DNA of 64,000 bases from an uncultured Paraburkholderia sp. (GTDB lineage: Bacteria; Pseudomonadota; Gammaproteobacteria; Burkholderiales; Burkholderiaceae), in the NCBI GenBank assembly GCA_940746715.1, contig CALNWN010000008.1:124001-188000 (forward strand). Reading direction: 5' to 3'. The position numbers and the translations under genes are program-made. The notes below the pieces were generated by a model, which was given only the letters and a program-made list of their open reading frames with translations, was not told the DNA's origin and made no database searches. Position 1 is the stretch's first letter, and the number at the start of each line of letters is the position of its first letter. Of this stretch, positions 1-9,542 are shown piece by piece.

Positions 1-1
1 C

Positions 2-373
2 GACCAGAAGACGGAGAGCATTATCGGCCCGTACGAATTGCAGGACTTCAACCTGTATTACCTGCTGCGCTTCGGCTTCAGTCCGTCGAAAGTCGCGTTT
101 CTTTCGCATAGCGCGTGGGCCGACCGCGAGCGGGGCATCTGGCCGGCAGGCAAAAACGTTACTCGCAACGAATACGCGCTGGCCGACATCAAACGCAATC
201 TGGCGATTTTCGCCGAACGCTTTTTCAGCACCAGCCAGTTCAAACGCTCGTGCATTCCCAACGCGCCGAAAGTAGGCTCCGGCGGCTCGCTCTCGCCGCG
301 CGGCGATTGGCGCGCGCCGAGCGATAGCGAGGCAACCGTCTGGCTGCAGGACATCGCAAACATTCCTGATTAG
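2..373 (+). CDS. nadE: Glutamine-dependent NAD+ synthetase, C-terminal end (partial)
   Basis: The gene starts before the window; about 123 codons are open from base 2 to the TAG at 371-373. The residues match the extreme C-terminus of the NAD+ synthetase domain: the helix [19 protein letters not shown], then SQFKRS and [14 protein letters not shown], all typical of long bacterial NadE. NadE makes NAD+ from deamido-NAD, ATP and glutamine-derived ammonia in the cytoplasm. The nitrilase-like glutaminase domain and the ATP-binding SGGxDS loop lie outside the window. The stop is followed by a 6-bp hairpin with a four-base loop at 406-421 that lacks a T-run. The family is clear; the rest of the gene cannot be judged here. 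Confidence 0.88.
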   Translation, partial: DQKTESIIGPYELQDFNLYYLLRFGFSPSKVAFLSHSAWADRERGIWPAGKNVTRNEYALADIKRNLAIFAERFFSTSQFKRSCIPNAPKVGSGGSLSPRGDWRAPSDSEATVWLQDIANIPD

Positions 374-497
374 ACGAGGCGTTGCAGGAATGCGGAATGC
401 GGTACCTCGCGAATCCGCGAGCGCCCGCATGCTCACTTGCGCATGCCGGCAATCCCCAATACCGACGCGCGGCGCCGCGTCATTCTGGAGAACTACC

Positions 498-1072
498 ATG
501 CCCGATAGCAATTCCTCGATGTCTCCCACCATCACAGCGATGATCCGGCTCGATCATATGCATGTACTCACCGCGTTCCATCGCTACCATGCGGACACTG
601 CGTGGTGGCGCAAGCGCGCGATTGTCAATTCCGTCTGCGCCGCGCTCGAAATTCACGCGGAACCTTTTATCCGGCACTGCGCGGCGTACTGAGCGACGAC
701 CAGACGCTCGACAAGAGCCGCCCCGAACACGACGAAATGCGCGCGACGATCGCGAAGCGGCGCGCAACCGGTCCGGAAGACGCAGCGTATGACGGCCTCT
801 TTCAGCAACTGATGCGCGAAGTCATGCACCATGTCGCCGATGAAGAAACCGTGCTGCTGCCCGCCGCGGAGCGCGCCTTGAAGAGCGAGTTGCGTTCGCT
901 AGGCGCGAAGATGACCCGCCGCAGACTGCAGCTTCTCGGCAAACGTCCGCGTGAAATCGCCGTGAATACCGCCGGTACCTTCCCGATTGCGACTTTTCTG
1001 CTCGGCTCGCTGCTCGTGATCGGCGCGACGCATTGCCTGCCGAAATCGCGCAGAATGCGCTACGCCGATTAA
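498..1072 (+). pseudogene. Hemerythrin HHE domain protein with C-terminal membrane segment, frameshifted
   Basis: The start at ATG 498 (MPDSNSSM) opens a frame with the first helix (LDHMHVLTAFHRYH) and runs to about 663. The protein then continues one frame over as FYPALRGVLSDDQTLDKSRP, to the stop at 1072. One extra base in the CCTTTT run at about 662-667 explains the break. The second part carries the HHVADEETVLLP metal-ligand helix and ends in a hydrophobic stretch (FPIATFLLGSLLVIGATHCL), so the protein is probably a membrane-tethered di-iron O2/NO-binding or redox-sensing hemerythrin. Repaired length is about 190 residues. It converges on the molybdoenzyme gene, with a terminator hairpin between them. 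Confidence 0.7.
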
Positions 1073-1101
1073 CGGCGGCGCATGCGACCCGAAGAAGAAC
1101 T

Positions 1102-1131
1102 GCCGGGCCGTCGGGGCCCGGCCTGTCTTTT
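1102..1131. terminator. Bidirectional intrinsic terminator
   Basis: An 8-bp perfect stem GCCGGGCC/GGCCCGGC (1102-1109 with 1115-1122) with a five-base loop is followed by TGTCTTTTA. It sits between two convergent genes, just past the hemerythrin stop and at the stop of the reverse-strand molybdoenzyme, so it can serve both. Confidence 0.72.
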
Positions 1132-3342
1132 ACGCCGAAGCGCGCACAGCCGGCTTGTCGACGATTCTCACAGGAATCGATTTGGCGCCGGGTACTTTGC
1201 TCTCTTCCACGCAATGCCAAAGCGGCAATAGCGGGTTGCACTCTGGGTAATATCCGGCGATGCAGCCGCGCGGAATGTCGTAGGCCTTGACGGTCAACCC
1301 ATTGACGCGCCGGTCGAAGCCGTCGTCGGCAATGGTCTGCAAGCCGATTTTGTCGCCCTCCGAAAGACCACTCGCGGTCATATCGTCCTTATTCATCAGC
1401 ACAATCATGCGTGAGCCTTTCACGCCGCGAAAGCGGTCGTCGAGGCTGTAAATCGTCGTATTGAACTGGCTGTCGGAGCGCAGTGTCATGAGCCGCAAGG
1501 CGTCCGTTTCGCGCTCGGGCATGTCGGGGTCTTCGCCTAGGGCCTTCGGCACAATGAACTCCGCCTTGCCGCTCTTCGTTTTCCATTGCCGCTCGTGGGC
1601 AGGCAAAGGCTTGTGGACTCCACCCGGCGTCCACATGCGCTGGTTGAAGTCGTGAAAGATCTCAGTCTCAGGGTAAGTCTTTGCGATTTCGCCGCGCACC
1701 ACCGAATAATCGTCCCGCCACGCATCCCAGTCCACGTTGAAGCGATTGCCCAGCGTCGCCTTCGCAATGCCCGCCACAATGTAAGGCTCGGAGCGAATGT
1801 TCTCGCTCGCGGGCTCCGCCACGCCGCGCGAGCCATGCATGCAGGCCGTGCTGTCCTCCATTGAAACAGCCTGCTCGCCACCTGCCTGCCGGTCAATTTC
1901 AATGCGGCTCAGACAAGGCAGAATGTAGGAGATCTCGCCGTGCACGAGATGGCTGCGGTTGAGTTTCGTCGCAACGTTCACATTGAGCCGCAAACCGCGC
2001 CACGCAGGCTCTATGCGCATGCGGTCCGGCACGGAACGCACCAGATTGCCACCCAGGTTGAAGACGCCCTTGATCTCGCCTTTCAGCATCGCCTCGAATG
2101 CTTCGACCGTATTCAGGCCTTTTTTGCGCGGCGGTTCGAATGAAAACTGACTGGCCAGCTTGTCGAACGGCGCGAGTTCGGGCTTCTCCGTAATGCCCAC
2201 CGTGCGCTGCCCTTGCACATTCGAGTGTCCGCGCACCGGAGACGGCCCGGCTCCCGGTTTCCCGATATTGCCGCGCAAAAATAGCAGATTGCACACCATG
2301 CGGACATTCTGCATGCCCAGTCTGTGCTGCGTGAGCCCCATGCCGTAATGAATGATGACGGCGTTGGCTTTCATATATTCGTCGGCGGCAGCTTCGAGCG
2401 CCTCGCGCGGCAAGCCGCTCACTTTCTCGATCTCCGCCCACGACACCTCGCGCGCATAGTTCGCGAACGCCTCATAGCCGGTGGTGTGCTCGCGAATGAA
2501 ATCGACGTCGATCACGCGCGGCCGCGCGTGCTGATCTGCGTGTTGTCGGGCGTGAGCATCTGCACCGGCGACTGCGGATTGGCAAAGCGCACGAGTCCCG
2601 GCTCGCGAAGCGGATTGAACGTGATGATCGGCACGCCGCGTTTGCGCGCGTCCTGCAACTGGTGCAGCATGCGCGGACTATTAGTGCCGACGTTCTGGCC
2701 GAAGAAAAACATCAGATCAGTTTTCTCGAAGTCTTCGAGCGTAATGGTGCCGACGCCTACTCCGATCGCCTCCTTCAGGCCGACGCTTGTGCTCTCGTGA
2801 CACATGTTCGAGCTGTCGGGCAGATTGTTGGTGCCGTACATGCGCGCGAAAAGCTGGTACATGTACGACGTTTCGAGCGATGCGCGGCCCGACGCATAGA
2901 AAACGACGCTGTCGGGTTCGAGTTGATTCAGCTCGCGCCCGATTTCATCGAATGCCTGTTGCCATTCCACCTGCACGTACTTGTCGGTGGCGGGATCGTA
3001 GCGCAAAGGCGCCGTGAGCCGCCCTGCTTCCTCCGGGTCGTGGTCGTGCCATGACAACAGTTCGGTTACCGTGTGCAGCTGGAAGAACTCCGGCGTCATT
3101 CGCTTCGACGTGAGATCCCACGCGGTCGCCTTCGCACCGCTTTCGCAGAACTCGAACACGTGCGGGTCGGCGGGCTTGGCCCACGAACAGCTCACGCACA
3201 TGAAGCCGTCCGGCTTGTTCTGTTTGCGCAGCGCCGCGCTATCTTTCACGCCGACATGCTCCTGCGCGAGAATCGTCGTGACTGCCTTCAATCGTGACTG
3301 CCTTCAACGATCCCCACCCGCCGGAGGCGAATGGGTAGTCAC
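1130..3342 (-). pseudogene. FdhF/YdeP-family molybdopterin oxidoreductase, disrupted
   Basis: Two reverse-strand frames (3291-2512 and 2515-1130) together give about 720 residues of the formate-dehydrogenase-H-like YdeP family, which normally has about 760-780. Visible are the N-terminal region MCVSCSWAKPADPHVFEFC, the cofactor segments FYASGRASLETSYMYQLFAR and SNMCHESTSVGLKEA, MFFFGQNVGTNSPRM, and the C-terminal molydopterin-binding region ending YYPECNPLLPLWHC. Two lesions are seen. A 16-bp tandem duplication at 3276-3307 breaks the frame near the start, which is probably GTG 3342, behind AAAAGGA. At about 2515, ISTRGR joins directly to VIDVDFIREHTTGY, missing roughly 35-40 residues and shifting frame. 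The substrate of this subfamily is not settled; formate is an assumption. YdeP has been linked to acid resistance in E. coli. Confidence 0.78.
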
Positions 3343-3621
3343 GTGTCGTATCCTTTTATTTCATCGCCGTCTCCCCGCGGTCATCAAGGTATCAGGGGGC
3401 AGCAAAGCAACGTACCCGTTGAATCGACGCGAGCATACTGCTGACAATCTGGTGACGGGGTGACGGGGTGACGGCCGCGTTGAGCGGGGTGCTGGATGGG
3501 GTGCCGGACGTGGGAAATCACGGCGATCAGGCCTCGGATTTGCTACCCTTTATGAGCGCGTTGCAGCGCAAAACGCCCTCTCCTCCCGCCTCCTTTCACG
3601 TCCCCTACTCGAGGTACCGCG
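3343..3621. promoter_or_regulatory. Divergent intergenic region upstream of cioA
   Basis: These 279 bases separate the reverse molybdoenzyme from the forward oxidase operon and should hold both promoters. I see no convincing -35/-10 pair. The only distinctive element is three perfect copies of GGTGACGG at 3451-3474. No open reading frame of note. Confidence 0.4.
3451..3474 (+). repeat. Three perfect tandem copies of an 8-bp unit (GGTGACGG)
   Basis: The unit GGTGACGG occurs three times without a mismatch or spacer, about 150 bp upstream of cioA. It may be an iterated binding site or simply a slippage product; nothing in the sequence decides. Confidence 0.85.
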
Positions 3622-5073
3622 ATGTCACCCTCGGCTGACGCTCTCTTTCTCGCCCGGACGCAATTCGGCTTCACCATCGCCTTTCACATCATTTTCCCGG
3701 CGATGTCGATCGGGCTCGCCAGCTATCTCGCGGTCCTGGAAGGCGCGTGGCTCGTCACCGGCAAGCCGGTCTATCTGGCGGTATTTCGCTACTGGCTGAC
3801 CATCTTCGCCGTAGTATTCGGCGTGGGCGTGGTGTCGGGCCTCGTCATGTCGTACGAGTTCGGCACCAACTGGGCGGGTTTTGCGTATCGCGCCGGTCCC
3901 ATCGTGGGTCCGTTGATGGGCTACGAGGTGCTCACCGCATTTTTCCTCGAGTCCGGCTTTCTCGGCGTGATGCTGTTCGGCATGAAACGCGTCGGCCCGA
4001 AGCTGCATTTTCTCGCGACAGCGCTCGTGGCTATCGGCACGTTGACGAGCGCCTTCTGGATTCTCGCCGTCAATTCATGGATGCAGACACCGCAGGGTTT
4101 CGCGCTGGTGGACGGCCGCTTTTTCCCCGCCGACTGGCTAAGCATCATCTTCAATCCGTCGTTCCCCTATCGGCTCATGCATATGGTGCTGGCCGCCTAT
4201 CTGAGCGTGGCATTCATGGTGGGCGCGGTCGGCGCGTGGCACCTCCTGCGCGATGCCAGTAACGAGCCCGCACGGCTGATGGCTTCCATGGCGTTATGGA
4301 TGGCGTGCATCGTCGCGCCGATCCAGATACTCGCCGGCGACCAGCACGGCGTGAACACACTCAAGCATCAGCCCGCCAAGATCGCGGCGCTGGAAGGCGA
4401 TTGGGAATCGAAGCCCGGACAGCCGCTCATATTGTTCGGGCTACCAAACATGAAAACGGAAACCACGGACTATGCCGTCGAGATTCCGCATCTGGGCGCG
4501 CTGATTCTCACGCACACGTGGAACGGCTCGATCAAAGGCCTGAAAGAGTTTCCGGCCGCCGACCGTCCGTTTTCGCCGCTGGTTTTCTGGGCCTTTCGCA
4601 TCATGGTCGGTCTTGGCGTGCTGATGGCGCTCACCGGCTTCGCGAGTCTCGCACTGCGCGCAAGGCATTCGCTTTACCGCGCACGCTGGCTGCATCGGCT
4701 CATGGTTGCAATGGGACCTTCCGGCCTGATTGCGCTGCTGTGCGGCTGGACCGTCACCGAAGTCGGCCGTCAACCATACACCGTGTATGGCCACTTGCGC
4801 ACGGTGGATAGCGTCTCGCCCATCGCCGCGCCGGGTGTCGCGACATCGCTCGCGGCATTCGGTGTGGTCTATATGATCGTGTTCGGCGCGGCGATGGTGT
4901 TCCTCTTACGGCTCATGGCGAGGCCACCATCGCTCGCCACCGAGGGGCCCGCGAAGGACAAGCCGCATCGCAGTGCGGGCATCACGCCCGGGCCCGCGCA
5001 GCGGCAAGCCGTTTCGCCCACCACGGACAACGCTCTTTCACGGGACCCACGCCATGACCGCCGCCACGATTGA
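3622..5073 (+). CDS. cioA: Cyanide-insensitive cytochrome bd-type quinol oxidase subunit I
   Basis: The 483-residue frame is intact and starts at ATG 3622. It is the haem subunit of a CydA/CioA quinol oxidase, which passes electrons from ubiquinol to O2 at the inner membrane. It begins with the conserved TQFGFTIAFHIIFPAMSIG, with His22 in the position of the high-spin haem ligand. Later come NPSFPYRLMHMVLAAYLSVAF with a second haem His, and GWTVTEVGRQPY. The quinol loop is short (GDQHGVNTLKHQPAKIAALE, then EGDW), which marks the CIO-type, short Q-loop class rather than E. coli CydA. About nine membrane segments are evident. The stop lies 20 bp inside cioB, so the two subunits are translationally linked. 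CIO oxidases are typically expressed under low oxygen or cyanide stress. Confidence 0.93.
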   Translation: MSPSADALFLARTQFGFTIAFHIIFPAMSIGLASYLAVLEGAWLVTGKPVYLAVFRYWLTIFAVVFGVGVVSGLVMSYEFGTNWAGFAYRAGPIVGPLMGYEVLTAFFLESGFLGVMLFGMKRVGPKLHFLATALVAIGTLTSAFWILAVNSWMQTPQGFALVDGRFFPADWLSIIFNPSFPYRLMHMVLAAYLSVAFMVGAVGAWHLLRDASNEPARLMASMALWMACIVAPIQILAGDQHGVNTLKHQPAKIAALEGDWESKPGQPLILFGLPNMKTETTDYAVEIPHLGALILTHTWNGSIKGLKEFPAADRPFSPLVFWAFRIMVGLGVLMALTGFASLALRARHSLYRARWLHRLMVAMGPSGLIALLCGWTVTEVGRQPYTVYGHLRTVDSVSPIAAPGVATSLAAFGVVYMIVFGAAMVFLLRLMARPPSLATEGPAKDKPHRSAGITPGPAQRQAVSPTTDNALSRDPRHDRRHD

Positions 5074-6070
5074 TCTGCCGCTCGTATGGGCCGCCATTCT
5101 CGCGTTTGCCGTGCTCGCCTACGTGCTGCTCGACGGCTTCGACCTCGGTGTGGGCATCCTGTTCGCCGTCGAGCGAAATCGGGATGACCGCGATCTGATG
5201 GTCAATTCCATCGCGCCGGTCTGGGACGGCAACGAAACATGGCTCGTGCTCGGCGGCGGCGGGCTCTTTGCCGTTTTCCCGCTTGCCTATTCGGTCATCC
5301 TGCCCGCGCTGTACCCGCCTATCATCGCGATGCTGCTCGCGCTCGTGTTTCGCGGCGTGGCCTTCGAGTTCCGCTTTCGCGCGACAGGCTCCGGCCGCGC
5401 GTGGTGGGACGTCGCATTCTTCTCGGGTTCGGCCATGGCCGCGCTCTGCCAGGGGCTCGTGCTGGGCGGACTCCTGCAGGGCATCCATGTCGTGGGCGTT
5501 TCGTATTCTGGCGGCTGGTGGGACTGGCTCACCGGTTTCACCGTTTTATGCGGACTTGCGGTCGTCGTCGGCTATACGCTGCTCGGCTCGTGCTGGCTGA
5601 TCTGGCGCACCGAAGGCGCGCTGCACGAGCGCTGCCGGCGTCACGCGCGCACGACGGCAGTCGCGGTTCTTGCACTGATCGTGGTCGTCACCTTATGGAC
5701 GCCGATGTTGCAAGGCTCGCTCGCGGAGCGCTGGTTCCGCTGGCCCGCCGTTGCGTTCACGGCACCCGTGCCGGTCCTGCTGATTCTTCTCGCGGTGGGC
5801 TTCTGGCGCAGTCTTTCAGCGCGGCGTCATGGTCTGCCCTTGCTGTTTGCCTATGGCATCTTCGTTCTTTGTTATGCAGGTATCCTGATCAGTCTCTACC
5901 CCAATCTTGTGCCGCCCGGCATTTCTTTCCGCGACGCCGCCGCGCCCCACGCGAGCCTGCTGTTTCTTCTCGTAGGCGCCGCGATTACCGTGCCGATGAT
6001 TCTCGGCTACACGATCTACGCGTACTCCGTCTTCAAAGGCAAAATGCGGCCTGGCGAGGGGTATCACTGA
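5054..6070 (+). CDS. cioB: Cytochrome bd-type quinol oxidase subunit II
   Basis: The 338-residue CydB/CioB partner of the upstream subunit starts at ATG 5054 inside the end of cioA, in another frame. The open frame extends upstream to 4973, but the family start MTAATIDLPLVWAAILAFAV fits ATG 5054. Diagnostic segments are VLLDGFDLGVGILF, IAPVWDGNETWLVLGGGGLF and FPLAYSVILPALYPPI near the N-terminus. About eight membrane helices are seen. It ends with YTIYAYSVFKGKM and a TGA one base before the next small gene. The subunit stabilises the haem-bearing subunit I in the inner membrane. The gene is intact. Confidence 0.93.
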   Translation: MTAATIDLPLVWAAILAFAVLAYVLLDGFDLGVGILFAVERNRDDRDLMVNSIAPVWDGNETWLVLGGGGLFAVFPLAYSVILPALYPPIIAMLLALVFRGVAFEFRFRATGSGRAWWDVAFFSGSAMAALCQGLVLGGLLQGIHVVGVSYSGGWWDWLTGFTVLCGLAVVVGYTLLGSCWLIWRTEGALHERCRRHARTTAVAVLALIVVVTLWTPMLQGSLAERWFRWPAVAFTAPVPVLLILLAVGFWRSLSARRHGLPLLFAYGIFVLCYAGILISLYPNLVPPGISFRDAAAPHASLLFLLVGAAITVPMILGYTIYAYSVFKGKMRPGEGYH

Positions 6071-6071
6071 C

Positions 6072-6179
6072 ATGTGGCGACGATTCGCATGGTTTGTGGG
6101 CCTATGGATGCTCGGCGTGGCGATCGTAGGCCTCGTAGCAGGCCTATTGAAAGCTGTATTACACGCGGCCACGCACTAA
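6072..6179 (+). CDS. cioX: DUF2474 / CydX-like small membrane subunit of the bd oxidase
   Basis: A 35-codon gene starts at ATG 6072, directly after the cioB stop, and ends at TAA 6177. The peptide begins MWRRFAWFVGLWMLGVAIVG and has one membrane helix with a basic start, the pattern of DUF2474/CydX peptides that sit on bd oxidases and support assembly or stability. Position, length, tryptophans near the N-terminus and same-operon spacing all fit. It is short enough to be missed by ordinary gene calling. Confidence 0.82.
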   Translation: MWRRFAWFVGLWMLGVAIVGLVAGLLKAVLHAATH

Positions 6180-6273
6180 TCGGCTTGAAGAAGCCTAGCG
6201 CCATGTTTTGTCGGCTGAAATGTTTGCTCGCGGACGCGTAACGTTTTCAACTTTTACTTTACCGACGAGCCAG

Positions 6274-8837
6274 TTAAAAGCGCGCGGGCAAGCGGGCCTG
6301 CCACAAACGGTCGCCGGTGTGCACATCGTAGGCGCGCAGATAGTAAGTCCAGCGTGCCCGAGAGGAAGGCCACGCCGCCGGCCGTCGTGATCATTCCGCC
6401 GAGACTCGGCACGCCGAGCGGCATCGGAATCGGCAAGGGCGCGCTATCGCGGATCGTGCCGTTCTTGTGTTCCCACGCAATCCGGTTGGTGCGCAGATCC
6501 ACGCCGGCGACATAGCCCCACGGCGGTGCCCGGCACGGAATGCCGAGCGGCGAAAGAAACGCGTTCAACTCGAAGCCATACGGCGTGCCGCGCGCGAGCT
6601 TGATGCCGCTCGTTTCACTGCCCTTCTTGTCGCCGTTATCGGACGGAATCTGCGAGCGCGGTATCAGCTTCGATGTGAACGCCATGTAGCTCGGATTTGC
6701 GATGAGTATCTGCCGCACGGGGTCGACTGCCACGCCGCCCCAATCGAACACCCCGAAATTCCTCGGGAAAACGAGCGATCCCTGTTCGGAAGGCGGCGTG
6801 AACATGCCGTCGTAACGCAGCGACTTGAACTTCACGCGGCACCACAACTGATCGAAAGGATTCGTGCCCCACATGTCGCGTTCGCGCACTTTCGGCGGCT
6901 TGAAGTTCAGTGCGGAGAACGGTTGCGTCGGCGATGTATGGTTGCCGCTCGCGGCGCCCTGCGGCACCGGTTCTTCCGTGATGGGCACAATAGGCCTGCC
7001 TGTCTCGCGGTTCAGCACGTAAATGCTGCCCTGCTTCGTCGATGCAATCAGTGCAGGCTGAACGCCGCTCGCTGTCTGCAGATCGATCAGCGAAGGCTGA
7101 CCGCCCATGTCCATGTCCATGTCCATGTCCCAGAGATCGTGGTGCGTGAATTGATAATTCCAGCGCATCTTGCCGGTGGCGAGATCCAGTGCGGCAATGC
7201 CTGCCGCCACTTTTTCGGAAGCCGGCGTGCGCAGGCCGCCCCATTGATCGGGCGTCTGGTTGCCAAGCGGCAAATAGACCATGCCGAGCTTCTCGTCGAC
7301 ACTGAACACGGACCACATATTCGGCGAATTGCGAACATAGATCTGACTCGGGCCGATCGGCTGCGTCGCGTCGGGATTGCCTGCGTCCCAATTCCACACG
7401 AGGTGGCCGTCATGCACGTCGAACGCGCGAGTGACGCCCGAGGGTTCATTGATCGATTCGTTATCCGTGACGTGGCCGCTGATGATGACGAGATCGCGCG
7501 TGACCGCTGGCGGCGACGTCGAGTAATAACCGCCCGGCGTGAACGGACCGATGTTCGTGCGCAGGTCAATCTGACCGTTATTGCCGAAATGCATGCAGGG
7601 CTGGCCCGTGTCGGCGTTCAGCGCAATGAGACGCGCGTCGGCTGTCGGCAGGAAAATGCGGCGCGGGCACTCGGCGCTTGCGGCCGCGCTGGCTGTCTGC
7701 TGCGTCGCTGCGGAAGGTTCGCTCGCGGCAATCGTGGCCGATGCGGATTGCGCAGCAGCAGTCCCGCCGGATGCGCCCGCCTCCGTGCTCGCCGATGCTG
7801 TGTCAGAAGACGCAGCAGCAGGCGCCGAAGCGGACGTCTCGCTACCCGGCGCGGCCGTGCCGGGCACTGCTGCAGCAGTCACATTCGAAGCCGCGTTCTC
7901 TGCGAAATTCTCGCCGCTGTTAGCCGCCGGAGCCGACGCGCCCGCGGCATTGTCCGCAGCCGCGACCGTTGCATTGGCAGGGTACATGGCGTCGTCGTGA
8001 TACGACACGCCGCGACATGTCATATGTTCCCAGTGCTTGAAGCCGACAGGGCTCTGAATATGCGGGTTGTATCGCCACAACTCCTTGCCCGTTGCGGGAT
8101 CGAATGCAATGACAATACTATGGGGCGTGCAGAGGAAAAGCTTGTCGCCGACCTTGATGGGCGTATTTTCATCGGTCGTTTCAGTCGGGTCGCCCGGGCC
8201 CGGTTTATCGCCTGTTTCGAACTGCCAGGCAACCTTCAGTTGCCCTGCATTTTGCGGTGTGATTTGCGTGAGCGGCGAGTAGCGCTGCCCGAGTGGCGAG
8301 CCGCCATAGTCGGTCCAGTCGGCCGCCTGCCGGTTGGCATCGCCGGGAAAGCGCCGGGCTGGGTGTAGCGGCGGCCGACGCCAGCGTGCCCGGGTGCTCG
8401 TACGGATGATTGAATGCCGTGCCGATGCCAAGCAACACCGTAATGATGACGGCGGCCGCCAACGGCACGACGCCCTCGCGATGCGCGGCCGGCGGCCCGA
8501 ACACCAGCTTGCGCTTGACGGGCGGCAACAGAAGCCACAACGCGAGCACGAGCCAGACCCACAAACGAGGCAGCAATTGCCAGAAGTCGAAGCGCGCTTC
8601 CGTGACGGCCCAGATCGTCGAGCCGAACAGCACGAGTGCAAACAACAACAGCGCCGAGCGCCTGCGGATGGCGAGCAGCACGCCCGTCAGCGCGATGGCG
8701 ATCCCCGTTATCTCGTAGTACCAGGAGCCGCCGAGCGTAACGAGCGGGACTCCGCCCGCGGCTAATGCCAAACCGATAATGATGAATACGACAGCGGGGA
8801 CCGCGAGCGCGGGGGGAAACCGATGCGGCTTCGACAT
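6274..8837 (-). pseudogene. gcd: Membrane-bound PQQ glucose dehydrogenase, disrupted and 3'-truncated
   Basis: From ATG 8837 the N-terminus (MSKPHRFPPALAVPAVVFII) gives about five membrane helices, then the frame shifts near 8350. The second frame continues as DANRQAADWTDYGGSPLGQR and forms the quinoprotein propeller (SPLTQITPQNAGQLKVAWQF, HHDLWDMD, FDWGGVAVD). Gcd oxidises glucose to gluconate in the periplasm and feeds ubiquinone. Three oddities: an Ala/Ser/Thr-rich insert of about 100 residues before CPRRIFLPTADARL; a four-copy CATGTC run at 7106-7129 that turns the motif into WDMDMDMDM; and a frameshift near 6345, after which DVHTGDRLWQARLPARF ends at 6274, about 45 residues short of the usual end. 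Confidence 0.85.
7106..7129 (-). repeat. Hexanucleotide microsatellite (CATGTC)x4 inside gcd
   Basis: Four perfect CATGTC units encode alternating Asp-Met on the reverse strand, within the conserved HHDLWDMD segment of the dehydrogenase. Units of six keep the frame, so copy-number change alters protein length without breaking it. Confidence 0.9.
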
Positions 8838-9001
8838 GTTCGCCACCTCTACAGACAAGGATTCAAATTGAATTGCAAAAATAGCCCGCCTGCGCAGGGC
8901 TGGAAGGCGCTGCCCTGCGAGTAGCATTTGCGGTTCCCGGACCCATAGCGAGAAGGCATAACGCATGCTTTGTAAGCTCGCATCTACTTGCCCGACGTGT
9001 C

Positions 9002-9417
9002 ATGAAGCACCGAGCCACCGTCCTGTGCCTGCGCACCAATCGCATTCTGCTCGTCGCGAGATCGAATGGACGATGGGCGCTGCCCGGCGGCCGATGCAAG
9101 GTCGGCGAATCCGTGTCCGCGGCCGCCATTCGCGAGCTGGTGGAAGAAACGCAACTGGACGATGTCGCGCTCCACTACATTTTTGAATTCTGGGGTGCGC
9201 GCACTCGCCACTATGTATTCGCCGCGCGAGTCCCCGAGCATATTGAGCCTGTACCGAGCCATGAAATCAGCCGATGCCGCTGGATCGCGCGAAAGACATC
9301 CACTCCGCATGGGTCAGCGTGTCCACGCGCGGGATCGTTCAGGTGCTGCTTGAAAAAAGCAGTCCCGTGGGACCCGCCCGAAGGTCGAGCCCATTGCGTG
9401 TGTTCGAGCGCACGTGA
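9002..9417 (+). CDS. Nudix hydrolase (late frameshift)
   Basis: ATG 9002 opens MKHRATVLCLRTNRILLVAR, and the Nudix box follows at about residues 31-53: GRCKVGESVSAAAIRELVEE with Glu ligands for Mg2+ and the pattern G-x5-E-x7-REL-x-EE. Gln replaces the usual Gly near its end. The family hydrolyses nucleoside diphosphates linked to other groups; the substrate is unknown. After RCRWIARK the open frame (to 9433) stops looking like Nudix. Shifting one base near 9292 restores DIHSAWVSVSTRGIVQVLLE and ends at TGA 9415-9417. I use that end. Without the shift the protein is 143 residues. Confidence 0.72.
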
Positions 9418-9542
9418 GTACGCCTGCGCATGAGTGTGAGTGTGAGTGAGTCCGCGTCGCGCAAGAGTCCGCATTGTGACACCGGCGTGACACAAGCGTT
9501 GCGTAGCCATGCTTGTCGCGTACTCACTCACGGAGTTTCAGA

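Noticed and set aside
7106..7129. CRISPR-like or other array
   Set aside because: The hexamers are contiguous, in a coding frame, without spacers. No repeat-spacer pattern was found anywhere in the window.
6467..8368. 633-codon forward frame opposite glucose dehydrogenase
   Set aside because: Arg/Ala-rich shadow of the reverse gcd gene, which has clear quinoprotein motifs; high GC keeps the complementary frame open.
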